The notes beneath the pieces are model-generated. The model was given only the letters and a program-made list of their open reading frames with translations. It ran no database searches and had not been told where the DNA came from. 64,000 nt of DNA from Amphiura filiformis (lineage: Eukaryota; Echinodermata; Ophiuroidea; Amphilepidida; Amphiuridae): NCBI RefSeq assembly GCF_039555335.1, contig NC_092635.1, positions 67,988,058-68,052,057 of the forward strand, written 5' to 3'. Shown in pieces: positions 46,359-60,300 of the stretch (the first letter of the stretch is position 1; every line of letters starts with the position of its first letter). The position numbers were made by a program, and so were the translations under genes.

Positions 46359-49141
46359 ATGAGACATTTATTTAGTTTTCAACCTGTTCGAAGCCCTCTA
46401 TCAAACAAGGGAGCCTGATTAAATATCATAGGCTACAACAAATAACTATGTTTCAATATTTGCAACTACACCCACTCTTTTCTATTCAATAGACCGATCA
46501 AACATAATAATAGCTGTATCTACGAAAAGTAAAACATCGGCGTTCTTCTTATCACCTGAACCTACATAATCTACAACAATGGGCTATTTTTTATACAAAA
46601 ATACTTGATATACATAAAAAGTTATAGCAAAATAAGTGAACGCATCCTGCAAAAATGACAAAATAATGTAACGCGGTGGCTATTTACCTTTTATTAATTC
46701 GTGTCTTTACCTATCTGGGAGTGAGAGGAGCTAGAGTAGGCCCTCTTTTGATGCAATTCAGCAAGGATAATCAGAGGTCGGGAGGAGTGGTTTATTATTA
46801 TATCATTGACCCCGATTGGTCATGGTCAAGTCACATGTAACTTCTGACCAATCAGGGCTTTATGCAAATGGTCCAAAAACTGGACGCAAACTGGACGCAT
46901 TTGGACACTCGTCCTGAAGACTTGATCGAGACCAGTTGTGTTTCTCACTTTCGGAGAGTTTTAGTGTTTTTGGTATTTATAAAAAGGACAGGTCTGATTT
47001 TCAGGGGTTAGTAAACAATTGCAGGTATGTGATTAATTCGGGTGGCCGAATGGGTCGGCCCAAAAGACCCGGCGGGAGGGAGGGTGATTTCTTTTTACTA
47101 TTTTACTAATTTCTTTGCTGAATTGCATTGGGAGTGCGCACGAGAACAGACTGCTAGCACCAGGCAGATGGGGAAAGGTGGACGGTCGGGAACATGTCTA
47201 CGATCCAAAATTACATCTCTATTAGGTCTTGTTTAAACTGTTTAGTGATTCTTTGCTTAGGATTCTTTTAGTACATGTATAAAAACCTTTGGGCGTTTAT
47301 TGCACGGAAATGCTAGTCGGCATAGAAGTGACACTATAGCGCTACTTGGAAAAGGTTTTGGGCTGAATACGCTACATGGCGTGAGGTCCTTCAAATTCTC
47401 AAGCTTAGTAGACATGTCAACCCACGCACCTTCCCTCTATATTGTCAGTTGTCACTCCCCCATGAGTATTAACATTGTTTTGATATACATGATAGGAATT
47501 TCACTTAGTCCTGAACCTCAGTAATTAAGGTGTTATTAAAGACAAGACGAAGACTAGGTAAGCTTAAGCCCCTAGGTAATGCTAGGCTTTTAAAAGCATA
47601 ATTGCTGACATGGTCCCTAAAAGTCTGTAGGTGTACGGCACAGTACACGCTACCTAATGCTAATTGTGTGTTTGGACATTTGTGCATAGACGGTTACAGT
47701 CTATGATCTGTCACTTTCAAGTCCCTTGATTTTATTAATGTCTGGTTTTTGGCGTTGGCCGAGGCATAAAAAGCCTATTGAATTTTCTGGATGCCCTTTA
47801 ATATGTGTACAGCTTCGTCTGGTCTTTGTAACTAATTTCAGATGATCTTCAAATATTGATAGGAAATATCAAAGTGGTTCCATAACTAGAGAACCTTGTC
47901 AAATTACATGTATATTCTCTGGTAGTAAATTGTATGCTGAAAGTGAGAAAAGAACCTCCTCATACTCATGGTAAATGTAAAGACACAAAAATCATGTCTC
48001 TCTTGTCATATTTCTTTATTAATAAACACAACTTTTCTTACAATCAAATAGAAAGTTTAACATTGCAGTCAATAAGCTTAAAATCATAAGCTAGCATAAA
48101 AGAAGGAAATTTCTTGGATTACAGGCCTATTAGTATTAATTATTCATGCTCGGTGGATCACGACTACATTATAAATAATGAGCATGTTAATTTCTAGCCG
48201 CATTTGCTGTCCAAATAATTGCTTGTGCACGTAATGTCAGTAGTAGAGATTTCTCATCCATTTCTTTGATATTAAGGTGATACTTCAAACTTGGTATCTG
48301 GTCATTTAGGCTTCCCCTCGTGTCGTTTTGTATCTTTCAGTGACCCCAGCCCTTCGCTCCGTCACAATAATTACCTTTTTCAAAAGCTTGATGATCTTAT
48401 GCAATAGCGGTTTATATAAATCCCATAAGTTAGTTAGTTAGTTAACATAATTGGTTCAAAGTTACCAGCTTTTATATAATGTCAATTTTCTTAAAGTATT
48501 TTGTTGTTTTATGGTCTCAATTTTCATTGCGTGGAGAGTGGCTAAAAATATCGAAGCAGAAAGACCTGTGATAAAACCAAAATCGCAGGTAATAATATTC
48601 GGCATACTAATCTTTCACCTGTTTTTAAGCACTGTGTTAACTTGTCAACAGCACACAATAGGGTTTGATGCTATATTGACTGGTTAAAAGAGGTGAACGA
48701 TTAGGATGACGACCTATGATTTTGTTTTTTTCACAGGTCTTCCTGATTCGATTTTTAAGGCACTGTCCACGTAATTGCCTTTTGTTTGGCCTTTTTTCAG
48801 GTTAAGTCTACTAGTACTATAGTTATCAGGTAAGACGAGTTTGTCTCTAAGCTTGCAAAGATTTTTTTTTTAAATCCAGTGCAGATCGCGCCAAGAAAAG
48901 ATTAGATGCTCGGATCGGAACTTTCGAAACAAACTTATATTCTTAAACACACAATGACATATAGAAATATGTTTGCTAAATTAAATTGTTACTTACCCAA
49001 TTCTCTAACCGAATGCTATGAAAACATATTTTTAGCAACATTAGTAAAAACAAAATTGAGTCAATTTCTCTGAGAACATTGCGCACCATAATCGAATGCG
49101 CGCGACAGCTTTGAGACATTCTTTTCTGGGCCTCATGTGGC
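46359..49141. other. Intergenic stretch, no confirmed gene
   Basis: No coding frame here shows a recognisable domain. Short frames such as 48451-48687 have no conserved features. A promoter-like cluster at 46810-47025 is listed separately. The rest is AT-rich and without visible repeats. Confidence 0.4.
46810..47025 (+). promoter_or_regulatory. Candidate promoter with CCAAT, octamer and TATA motifs
   Basis: In order: ATTGG (46815-46819) and CCAAT (46848-46852) form an inverted pair, the octamer ATGCAAAT lies at 46862-46869, and TATTTATAAAAAGG at 46974-46987. About 35 bases further on a donor-like GCAG|GTATGT occurs near 47023. The spacing suits a pol II promoter with a short untranslated first exon. 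No downstream exon was identified, so this is tentative. Confidence 0.25.
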
Positions 49142-49799
49142 TTAAGGGATGGGGTATGAACGTTTGGACAGTATTTTATTGTGGGACATTAGAGCACATC
49201 AGACATATCGAATTGCATTCTGAATACGAAGAATGTCCTTCTGATATCAAATAATTTTGATTTTTGAAATTCGTAATGTAATACACATTTTATGGCAAAT
49301 GATTAAAAATTGATATTTTTGATATTTAACATTACTCGAAGTAAACTTTATAAATCTGATGATTTCTACTTAAAGTGTATGTAGATGGGATGAAAAGCCG
49401 ACGATCAATTGAAAATGTTGACCTTTCGTATTGAAGATATGGATTTTTTTCCCCAAAAACACCAAAGAAACATTTTGGGGAAAAAAATCCATATCTTCAA
49501 TATGAAAGGTCAAAATTTTCAATTGATCGTCACCTTTTCCTCCCAGCTACAAACACTTTAAGAATGTTTCATTCGATTTATAAAATTTACTTCGAGAACT
49601 GTTATATCAAAAATGTGAAAAATATCACATTTTAATAATTTGTATTAGGCCTATATCGTGAATTTCAAAAAATGAAAATTATTTGATATCAGAAAGACAT
49701 TCTTCGTATTCAGAATGCAATTCGATATATCTGATGTGCTCTCATGTCCCACAAAAAATACTGTCGAAACGCTCAAAACGCTCATTCCAGATCCCTTAA
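49142..49799. mobile_element. 658-bp palindromic element with TTAA ends
   Basis: TTAAGGGAT at the left and ATCCCTTAA at the right, with long inverted arms (GAGCACATCAGACATATCGA, ATTGCATTCTGAATACGAAG). The centre holds mirrored TTTTTTCCCCAAAA and TTTTGGGGAAAAAA. TTAA at both edges suggests a piggyBac-type MITE. Relatives at 8745-9345 and 52345-52490. Confidence 0.85.
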
Positions 49800-49989
49800 G
49801 GTTAGGGTAAGTGTTCCTGCAAACGCTCATCGTCAGATTCTTTGAATATGAAATTTAGTGGCGTTCTTAATAAATATTTGAAAAGATACAAATTCTAATG
49901 TGCCACACAACTTGTTATTTGCTAAACCTATTTGGAGTTGTGGGCTTGGTTTAGAGAACTCTATATATTTACATCTATATTATTTTAGA

Positions 49990-50165
49990 ATGATCTATCC
50001 TAGTTGAAATCCATACACCCCCAATGGAAGACAGACATGACCTTAATCTCCCACACATGGGGTGTAGATTTGAAATCACAGCTCCTTTTGAAATTCGCAT
50101 TCCCTGTGTGTGGAAGATTAAGGTCATGTCCTCCATAGGGGGTGTATGAATTTCAACTGGAATAG
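49990..50165. mobile_element. Foldback MITE with GGAATAG / CTATTCC-type ends
   Basis: TCCTAGTTGAAATCCATACA and its complement TGTATGAATTTCAACTGGAA frame inner arms with GACATGACCTTAATCT. The layout is like the foldback at 57960-58215, which ends in the same GGAATAG motif. Confidence 0.75.
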
Positions 50166-50867
50166 CAATAAAATTCATCTTTGCAGGATGAAAATAAGAC
50201 CTGAGAGAAACCAATTCATATGTTATTTACAATATTCTGAAAGTAACTTTAGAAAACTTTTGCTGAGTTTCGAATAATATGTCATTGCTCACATAACATG
50301 GTGTGTCTGTTCATATTCTTTGCATATAATTATTATGCTTTCCTTGTGCCTAAGGCAATTCTTTTGTGTCACTTGACGAAAGTAAAATCAAGTGAAGTAA
50401 ATTTAAACATTGCCTTATCTCTTATGAACAACATCCACACATGCAGAACCACATGCCCCCCCCCGACACAGACCCACCCCGCCCCTCCTCATACACACCC
50501 CGGCAGATAACATTCATTCCACAAATGGACTGATAACATTTTGACATTGTAGACTTGAAGGAGCAAGCTGGCAGAGTGTTTTCAGTCCCAGCATAACAAA
50601 ATCTTTTTGCCGTCGGACAACCAATCTTTGAAACCGTTGCTGGATTTTCTAGTGCCAATGTAAAAAATATAATATGGCTCCGACGTTTGGCATGCAAATG
50701 CTGACATATTGGTGTTTTCAGTACTTGAGGCCTACACACAAAATTGTTGTTCATGTCAAGAGCCCACGTTTTACTGGATCCTGTAGTGTCAATATAAAAT
50801 ATATAAAATTTGGCTCTGACGTTGGGTATGCAAAAACCCCAGTAGCAATTCACAAGCTCAAATATTG

Positions 50868-53800
50868 CTACAGATGAGTATCCTCCGTGTCAGAATTCCG
50901 ATGAGGTCTCAAATCTATAAACGAAATCCCAACTTCATCCTCCTCGTGTAGGCCTATTGATATCTCGACCAGAGGGATAACCCCTGGTGATGGAGAACTC
51001 AATAGATCCTCTTGAGTCAATTGTGGGGATTGCTGCGACCTCGTAGGTCTCTCGATGGACTTCCGTCTAGTTCTCCATCTCGCAAAGATGGGCTTTTTAG
51101 GAGAGAGTGTTTTCCGCCATTGCTGTCTAACGTCAGTGTATCTTACACAATGGAAAGCAAATATGAAGAATCCTTGGAACGCAATGCCAATAACAAATAA
51201 CGTCTGTGTGTTAGGAAAGCAAAAAAAAAAAAAAAAAAAAAAAGTGTCAATGAATCTTATTTGAATATAAGCGAGAATGTAAGATATTTTTGTGTTGCTG
51301 CTGTTGTTCAATATCTTTTCTCATCTTCCTGCTGCTTAGGGTTCTGCAAGAATCATTTGTTGAAAGGAATGTGCAGAACAACTGGGAACACAGCTTCACT
51401 TGATATCTTTCCCAGCAAACAGACAACGTTTTAAAGAAAAGGTTTGAATGTCTGGTTATATAAAGGATATAAAACCGTATAACATTCATAAAATATTTTT
51501 GAAAACATGATGGAAAACGTTCTAACAGAATGTTGCCAAAAATGTTGTCAACATTATTAAAAAATATTTTACAGGAACGTTTTAAAAGCGCATTCATGAT
51601 CTTTATATAACTCGACATTTTTGTGTTTCCTGGGTTGTTGTCCAGATTTCATTTTAAATTGTTTCTTCCTTTGTTCTGGATTTTGATTTTTGTTTGTTTG
51701 TTCGTTCGTTGGTTATACTATGTATGTAGGGTGACCAAAAAACACTACTAATTTCAAATGAAAGCTAACATTCATACGTTTGTTAGTTTTTATAGTTTAT
51801 TTTGGTTTTGGTTTGTCTTTTGTAATGTTTGCTTCTCTTTGTTTGTGTCTTGGTTTTGTTGATTGTTTGTTTTAGCTTTTACACTTTCAAAATAAACCTG
51901 ATATAAACCATTATTTACCTGTAATACATAGGATGCTGCTTCAGGCACTTCAAAGTAGTAATGATAATTCATAGCAGCAGCGGCACTAAACCCCCATGTG
52001 ATGCCTAGTAATACTAATATCGCAATGGCACCACGAACTCGATTCACCAAATTGGATTTCTTGGTTCCATCTGTAATATTTGAGTAATAGTGCATGGTTA
52101 GCAAGATGTTACCAGTGTTGTTCCATATCTTGAGAATTCTATGGACTAGGTAAGGGGAACCTACTGGGAGCAATGGACAATTTAAGAGACAATTTTTTTC
52201 AGTCGGCTAGGTGCAATGTTGGATGACTTAACTCTTCAGGGCCCGCATTCTTTGGTAGACAAAAAGCAACCAACTGAACAACTCTTTTCAGAGCCACCAT
52301 TTCTTAAGGGCTCTGTAACCCACTTTTGCAGAGTATTTTTTGTGGAACCTGAGAGCACGTCAGATACACCAAACTGCATTCTGAATACCAGGAATGTCCT
52401 TCTGATATCAATTTTGTTTGCAATTCGCGATATAATACAAATTCTCGAAGTAAACTTTATAAATCTAATGATATGTGTATGTAGCTGGGACCAATTCCGC
52501 CATAGAGTTCCACAGTAAAAGCGGCTAAATGATTTTCTTTAATTTTACGTCATTATTTCGGCTTAAAATGATCAGAAAACCTCCTTGACAGTAGTTACTA
52601 ATATTATGTAATATTTTTTGGCAAAGAATAACCAAATTAAAATTTGACCGAAATCATACATTATGGCTTTCACAAAATGTACTTGGCCGAAAGCAAACCT
52701 GTCGGGCAAACCTGTTGAAATCTCAAAGTGAACTATTTTACTGTGTATGAAGCATTTTATGTTGGCGTTCCATGCAGAATACGGTATGAAGATTGATAAT
52801 TTTGGCATATATAAGTTAAACTTTTCGCTTTTAAAATCTTTTTCAATATCAGAGAGAAGGGGGGGGGGCTATACTGCATTGCTATAATCAATGACTTACC
52901 ATTTACATGTATATTGTAGATAATTTTGATAACAAACCCAAAGACAACACTATTAAAGATAACAATTACAAGCATTGGTAACAGGAAGACAAAATAAAAT
53001 GCTGAATGCGAAAGCTGGCATCTGAAAGAAAAAGAACACGTTTATTACTATTAAGTCGTGTTCATACGGACGGACATAAGTGAGTTATTGCCGGTAATAA
53101 GCGACTTATAACCGGTAATAGTGACTTATTACCGGTAATAAGTGACTTAAGTCCAACAGTGCATATGAACACGAGTTTAGTATCTCAATACTGCAATTGA
53201 ATGCGGAGGTTTTGTTTCTTATGTAATTTCCATTTCTCAGACAAGGTAAAATGACAAAACAAGAACTGTCTTTAAAAAGACAACGCATTTAAAAACCTAC
53301 TTCACTCCAACAAAATCGGTTGCTTTTTTTGCAAAGAAACGATAAGAGCACTTACTGCAGTATTTTACCGTCATATATCGTTGATTTTGACAGAATACTG
53401 AATAGTGATTCGCCTGTTTGCTAAAACTATCGTATGCATGAATCATACTCTCTACCGTCTGAATCCCATGTCCACTAATTCAAGAGAATTCATACGTAAC
53501 ATGATTTTAACAAACAGGCGAATCTATATTTGGTATTATGCAAAACTCATAACTATTATGTATGAGTATGATTTGATAAAATCTAGTTGAAATATTTCTA
53601 CCGCCTGAATCCCATTCCCATGTCCACTAATTCAAGACAATTCATGGGTAAACTGTTTTTAACAACATGACGAATCGATATTCGGCGTTATGACAAACTC
53701 ATAACGCTATGTAACGTGTTCTTATCAAATCTGGGTATTCTAATGTACTTACGCAAAACTACAGTTAACAATGCTGCCATCGAAGATAGACACATCTATT

Positions 53801-54000
53801 ATCAATGGAATAGCAATGATGATGGCTGGTAATCCTGGAGTAGAGGAAACAGAGCATTAACAATGACATTAGTTTGTTCATTCATTTATTTGTTCGTTTG
53901 TTTATTCATTCATTCAATTCGTTCATTCATAACAATGCAAATTCTTCAGCTTTCATAATCAGTTTCTTTTCTGTCTTATTTTCTTTGTCACTTGCTTTAT

Positions 54001-54036
<36 letters not shown>

Positions 54037-54113
54037 TCAACCTTTCTTTTAACCTTTCTTTCAATCTTTCTTTCAATCTTTCTTTCTTTCTTTCTTTTTT
54101 TCTTTCTTTCTTT

Positions 54114-54145
<32 letters not shown>

Positions 54146-54261
54146 TTTTTCTTTTTTTTTTTTTTTTTTTTGTTTTTTTTTTTTTTTTTTTTTTTTTTTT
54201 CTTTTTTTCTTTTTTCTTTCTTTCTTTCTTTTTTTCTTTCTTTCTTTCTTTCTTTCTTTTT

Positions 54262-54313
<52 letters not shown>

Positions 54314-57300
54314 TCGTTCTTTCAACCGTTCTTTCTTTCAACCTTATGTCTTTCTTTCTTGTTTGTTCTTTTTTTCCTGCTTTCCCTTCTTCATTGAAAC
54401 AAATGAATTGAGTAATGCAAAAATTTACCATACTTTTATCATTAAGGTAAAACCTCTTTATTCTCAGTAACTTACCCCATGCAACGATTCCACTTTTAAC
54501 CACAAAATACGATGTATAAGTTGAAAATACTTTAACCATGTTCAAATACATATGAACACCTTCTACACCATTCCACATTAACGATACCAGAATCAGATAT
54601 ACCCGTATGATATTGGCTACTCTACACCCCATCGTTGTGTCGCAAAAGGCAATAGATGATAACAGAAAGACGACGAACATCAGCAAAGTGACGCACATAT
54701 TGAGGAGGATGTAAGTCTGTCGACCTCTCCGTAATCGTCTGGAAAAAAATCGCAACATAATAAATATCTTTGTGGTTTCGAATATTGACGAACAGCAAAT
54801 AATTATAAACCGTCCCTTCTTAATTGGTTGACTATAGAGGGTGTAGTTATAATTTTTTAGCTTTTATCGCTAAGGTGAAGAGCACGAGTTATATAGGGAC
54901 GGGTCACGGCTTTCTTGTATTTGTCGATATGCAAGAATTGCGACAATACATGGGTGTTTAACTCAGAGGAGGCTTAAAGGCATTCCTACAATGCACTATG
55001 ATTGGGAAATTTGATCAATATAACCTAATTTTAAAGGCAAAGTCCCCAATGACACACACACGAAATGGTAATTTTAAAACTGCAGCCAACGAGCTAATAG
55101 TTGAGACTTATAACTTATATTTGACTTTCTTACAGGAAACATTCATATTGTCCCACTGCATTAATTTTATCCATAAGTCTCAAGGATGAAAATACCAGAT
55201 ATTTGCACACAATCCCAATGCAAGGTATGGTCAACTGTGCCAATGTGTACAAAAGCCAGACATACCAAGGTCAGAAACCCCATTGGGTTATGGGAATGTC
55301 TTTAAACATCCTATTGATCCTTAGTACTCACGATGACTAAGCATAATTTGAAAATACTTACGGAAAAAGTGCATAGGTGAGTATGGTAAGTATGAGACTG
55401 ACGAGAGAGAATGCGTAGCCAACGTAGCTGAGAATAGATAACGTTAGAGAGTACGGGAAACTCTGAAATACAAAAGTTACATTTGATTAAAATATGATCG
55501 AAAACTACGTGACCAAATATAGAACCCTGCGGAACACCATGAGGAATAACGTAGCATGGAACACTGCATGGTAGGATTCATTGGATGCAGTTCTATCGTC
55601 GTTAACATTATAATGTTAAAAGACGCGAGTCAGTAATCAAAATATAAGTGAAAAGATGCCGAAATTATAATTCGACTCTCAAAAATACAATTTTACGAAC
55701 AGGAGAAAGTAAATGAAAGTCGCTCAGTTATACGTATTTTATTTTATTTATTATACAAAAAAGGTACATCTCTGTTTGTTTAATTAATTTCTTTACCCCA
55801 CGAAGTAGAGCTTTATTATAGTTTAATAGTTTTCAACTTTTTCGACAGCAAAAACTTTCAAAGCATTTATGATTTACTACTTACAAAAAACTCCAGTGGA
55901 TCGGGCGGCAGAGGAGGGGTTGTCTGAAACAGAACAAATGTGTATAATTGTTGTTGATAGTTTGTATCTATTGTATTGTTATCTTAAACGCTATTTTCCA
56001 GAAACAAATTTCGGCATCCAGTTATACAACAATAAATATTTGATAGAAGCAAAAAGGACATAAGGTGACCCAAATCGGTATTTTGGTTTGCCACAAACAA
56101 ATTTCGGCATATACGATTGTACAAAAATAATTTGAAAGACGCAGGGTGAACATAGAATGATTCAAATCGGCATTCTGTTTTGCCAGAAAGACAATATGGC
56201 CAGAAGCTCCAAGTGTCAATATGTTGGTTTGCCACAAACAAGTTGCACAGAAGCGCCAAATTTCGGCATTCAATTATACAAAAATATTTGTACAGAGGCA
56301 GGCAAAGTGGACATAGAAAGACTCAAATAATCTGCATTCTTTTGTGTGAGAGAGAAGACGTACACAATAGCGCCAAGTTCAGCAATTTGGTTTGCCAGAA
56401 ACAAGTCACGCACATGTACATAAACGCCAAATTTTGCCATTCAGTTATACAATAATAATTCGACAAAGGCAAAGTAGACATACTCAAATCTGCATCTGTT
56501 TTGCCAGAAAGAAGATGTGGACAGAAGCGCCAAGTTTCAGCATTTTATTTCAGTTTGCCAAAAACAAGCCACGAACAGAAGCGCCAAATTTCGGCATTCG
56601 GTTATACAATAATAATTCGACAGAAGACAGGAAGCAAAGTAGACATATAATGACTCAAATTAGCATATGTTTTGCTAGAAAGAAGTTGTGAACAGAAGTG
56701 CCAAGTTTCAGCATTTTGGTTTGCCACAAACAAGTTACACAGAAGTGCCAAATGTCGGCATTCGGTTCATACAAAAATAATTTGAAAGACACAAGGTAAA
56801 CATAGAATTTAAATAGGCATTCTGCTTTGCCAGAAAGACAATATGACCAGAAGCTCCAAGGTTCGGTATGTTGGTTTATTATAAGTTACGCACAGAAGCG
56901 CCAAATTTCGGCATTCAATATCGCCAGATATAACTCGGCTATAGAATCATTAAATGGCGCCATTTTCTTTGATAATATTATACATGTTGACCATTTAATA
57001 CCCGAAATAGCTTAGCATAATCAATTTGGTTTGGCGGAAATAATTTGAACACAAGATCACTAAATTTGGGCATACCGTTTTTCTAGAATCATCTTAGAGA
57101 CTGAACTGCCTTTTCGTCATTATGCTGTGTTTGTTGGGCACAAGAAAACTTGTGGCGGCGTGTGGCGGTTTGATTACCCGGGATTGATAAGGCCGCTTAA
57201 TCTTGGGTTTCTAATGTTTCTAACATTTTGACGGGTTACTCTGAATTTAGCTAAGATTTTAACAATTTCTTATATTTGCATACTTTCTGTACATAACTGA

Positions 57301-60300
57301 TCATTTAGATCATACTTACAGGCTCCGGTGTGGGCAGCAGGTCTACTATCAACGCCAGAATCTCTAACCCAACGCAAAGACACGTCGTATAATTCTCATT
57401 GGTGTAATTTAATTGACACGAGTCGGGATACCAGTCAAGTTCAACTATATGGACAAGAAAGTTATAATTGACAGCGATTAAGGATGACTTAATAGCATTA
57501 GTTACAAATAGTATGGAACATTGTGATATACGATTTTGCTGTACTATTCATTCTGCGACCTTCAAAAGAGCAAATGTCAAATGAATTTACCAGAGATTTA
57601 AAATTGTGTGTCGAAAAGTGAATCATGTGCTTTTTTAAACAAATTTCCAAGTTGTTGCTTGAAATACTAATCGTGGAGCTATGGTAAGACATTTGATCTT
57701 AATGATCAACGCATGAGCGCAAAGGTCTTTGTCCCAACTTATAACAAAATAAATTTTAAATTTAAAATTCATTAATCCAATATCATCAAAGTAAACAAAC
57801 CTGTTCTGAAGGGACTTCTCCAAGCCAAGGAATCGTTCCTCTTTAAGCTTCCAGTCGCGCAATGTTCTCCAAACCAGTTAGTCTAAAATGATATTTGATA
57901 AAAACGTCATATTTTAAACTCAGGTACCAACAAAATACAACATATAGGTACAAGATTATTGTTATTGGGCTATTCTATTTAAAATCCACACTACCCCTGT
58001 GGAAGATTTTTCAAATGGAACGAACACATTAGCAGCTCCATTTGAAACTCACCCTCCCTCAATGGAAGATTCGGGTTAAATCTTTCTCAGAGGGTGTATG
58101 AAATTCAAATGGAGCTGTCTAATGTATTCATTCCATTTGTAATTCATACGCCCCCTGTGGAAGATATTTCCGAAATCTTCCACAGGGGTAGTGTGGATCT
58201 TAAATGGAATAGCCCATTGTATCTAAGATGAATTGTGGTGAAACCTGCACTAACATTTTATAACATGGTGAACAGATATAAGACGAAATCTTTAATCATT
58301 AATGTATCATGTCTACAGAAGCTTTGTCCCAGAAAATACATAACGTTTTACCAAAAAAGTTTAAATGTCGGGTATAAAAACGTGTTAATAACATTCAAAA
58401 AATATTTCTGAAAACATTATGCAAAACATTCTAATCAGAGAATGTTATGTAACTGTTGACAAATATTTTGCACAATGTTTGCCCAAAATATGTTACAATA
58501 ACGCTTTAAAAGTGTATTCATGATCTTTATGTAATCCGGTATTTAAATGTTATTAAAACGTTTTGAATAAACGTTTTAAGAACATTTTTGTGTCAAAGTA
58601 TAAAAGCCGCATTGTAGGCTCTATGATACCGTAGAATTCCACCTACAAGCATAGCCTATAAATTAGCCTCGTGTTTTTTTTGACGAAAGAGACGAAAAAG
58701 ACTATTTGGAGCTTGAACAACTATATTACGGATAAAGGCAGCTGTACAAAATATATTGTAAAAGGGTCGAGGGTGTCCGCCTTTCGTCTCTTTCGTCAAA
58801 AACAAACAAACAAGCAAACAAACAACGGCGCTCATTTAGGGGTATAATGCTTGTAGACGGAATTATACGGTATAAAAGTAGCTATTATTTGCGACAGCGA
58901 ACCTGGTGAAAAAGTGTGTTTATTTATATGATTCCCGTCGATCTTGCGCTTTCCCATAAAAAGTTTTAATTTGATTCAAACCGATGTGATGGAAATTAAA
59001 TCGTACATTATGGATTTAAATATTGAACATTATCGTCTGCAATTGACCTTTTTGGTAAATCCCATAAGCCTTTGCGAATACACCTGAGAACTGGTCATTT
59101 TACGTCACACCAATCTACGCCGATGCGCACATCGTTTATCGCACATCAGTACTGCGAAGTCGGCATGACGTAAAATGACGAGTTCTCAGATGTACTCGCA
59201 AAGGCTTATGGGATTTACCGAAAAGGTCAATTCTGTTTTGAATTATACCTCATTGTTCGATTCTTTTCCCAGCATTGAATGATAGTAAGTGATATAGAAA
59301 TATGAAGACTCGCTATGCTGGACTAATTCACCATCTTTATACACTTGTATATACACAATGACATCATTACTAGATGGCTTAAAAGTAGACACAGTGTTGA
59401 TCCGGAAGAACTTGTTGGTGAAATAGACGATGGTGCCGATACGAACAGTGCTGACGGGAATAGCTTTGATTTCAAGACGTTGACGATCACTCGGTGACGA
59501 AGAGTTTTGTGGCGGCTCTGTTGTATTATTATCCTGCCTGATTGATGGTAGGCTTTCTGTATATTATAGGACAACGAGTGAATATTAGTGTTATCAGTGT
59601 GGGTGTTCCGCAGGGTTCCATATTCGGTCACCGTAAAAAATAGCATTGAATTACGTAGATCTGCTCATGCTACAAGTATAGGCTAGTGATTTCTTTTAAT
59701 TAGTTCCTATAAAGATCCGTGCAAGTTGTTGTAGAACATTGATAATACGAAGTAATAAATAAATTCATCCTTAGCAAAAAGTGCATTTATGAATATAAAC
59801 ATAATTTTACATAATTTTTTTTTAAATTTTGCTTTCGACCCATGCGACGATAATTTGCTTGTGGCACACGTTTAATATAAAATTACATTTTGCTTGTTTT
59901 GTGTGACAAAATATAATAATGCATTTAATCTATTTACTAACCTAGAAAGTCTCCCAAATTTGGAAAGTGTATTTTAGCAACAGTGTCTTGATGGTCTCCT
60001 TCTTTATTGGCAGGAGACTCAAATACCAAATCAACAGGTCCTTCAAAATGTCCAGTAGTCTCTTGCTGGATATCGACAACTACGTTCCTGCCACTTAAAT
60101 GTATTGAGATATCGGCCCCTTGGAGATCGGCGTGAGCCACGAATACCTGTAGATTTTTTCCGAGACTGTATGTTTCAAACATTATGCAAAATAGATCATT
60201 AAACTGGAAGTGTGTGTTTGTTTTGTTTGGGAGGGCCTAAAATTTATATTAAAAAAAAATAAAATATAATAAAACAAAACGAGTTATACATATACATTGT

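Noticed and set aside
48451-48687. 78-codon frame with hydrophobic segments
   Set aside because: No splice context, family resemblance or second copy; length is within chance for this AT-rich DNA.
53927-54758. Long open frames on both strands (Lys/Glu/Arg-rich and Phe/Leu/Ser-rich, up to 253 codons)
   Set aside because: They are created by the (CTTT)n microsatellite. The part of the minus frame at 54476-54738 is real, but it belongs to the GPCR exon, which ends at a splice donor before the repeat.
56022-56691. Frames of 83-99 codons in the 160-bp intronic repeats
   Set aside because: They repeat with the tandem unit and alternate between strands, with no domain support.
59323-59646. 107-codon minus-strand frame
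   Set aside because: A shadow of the GPCR exon 59249-59556; the neighbouring frame continues the GAIN domain with matching splice phases.
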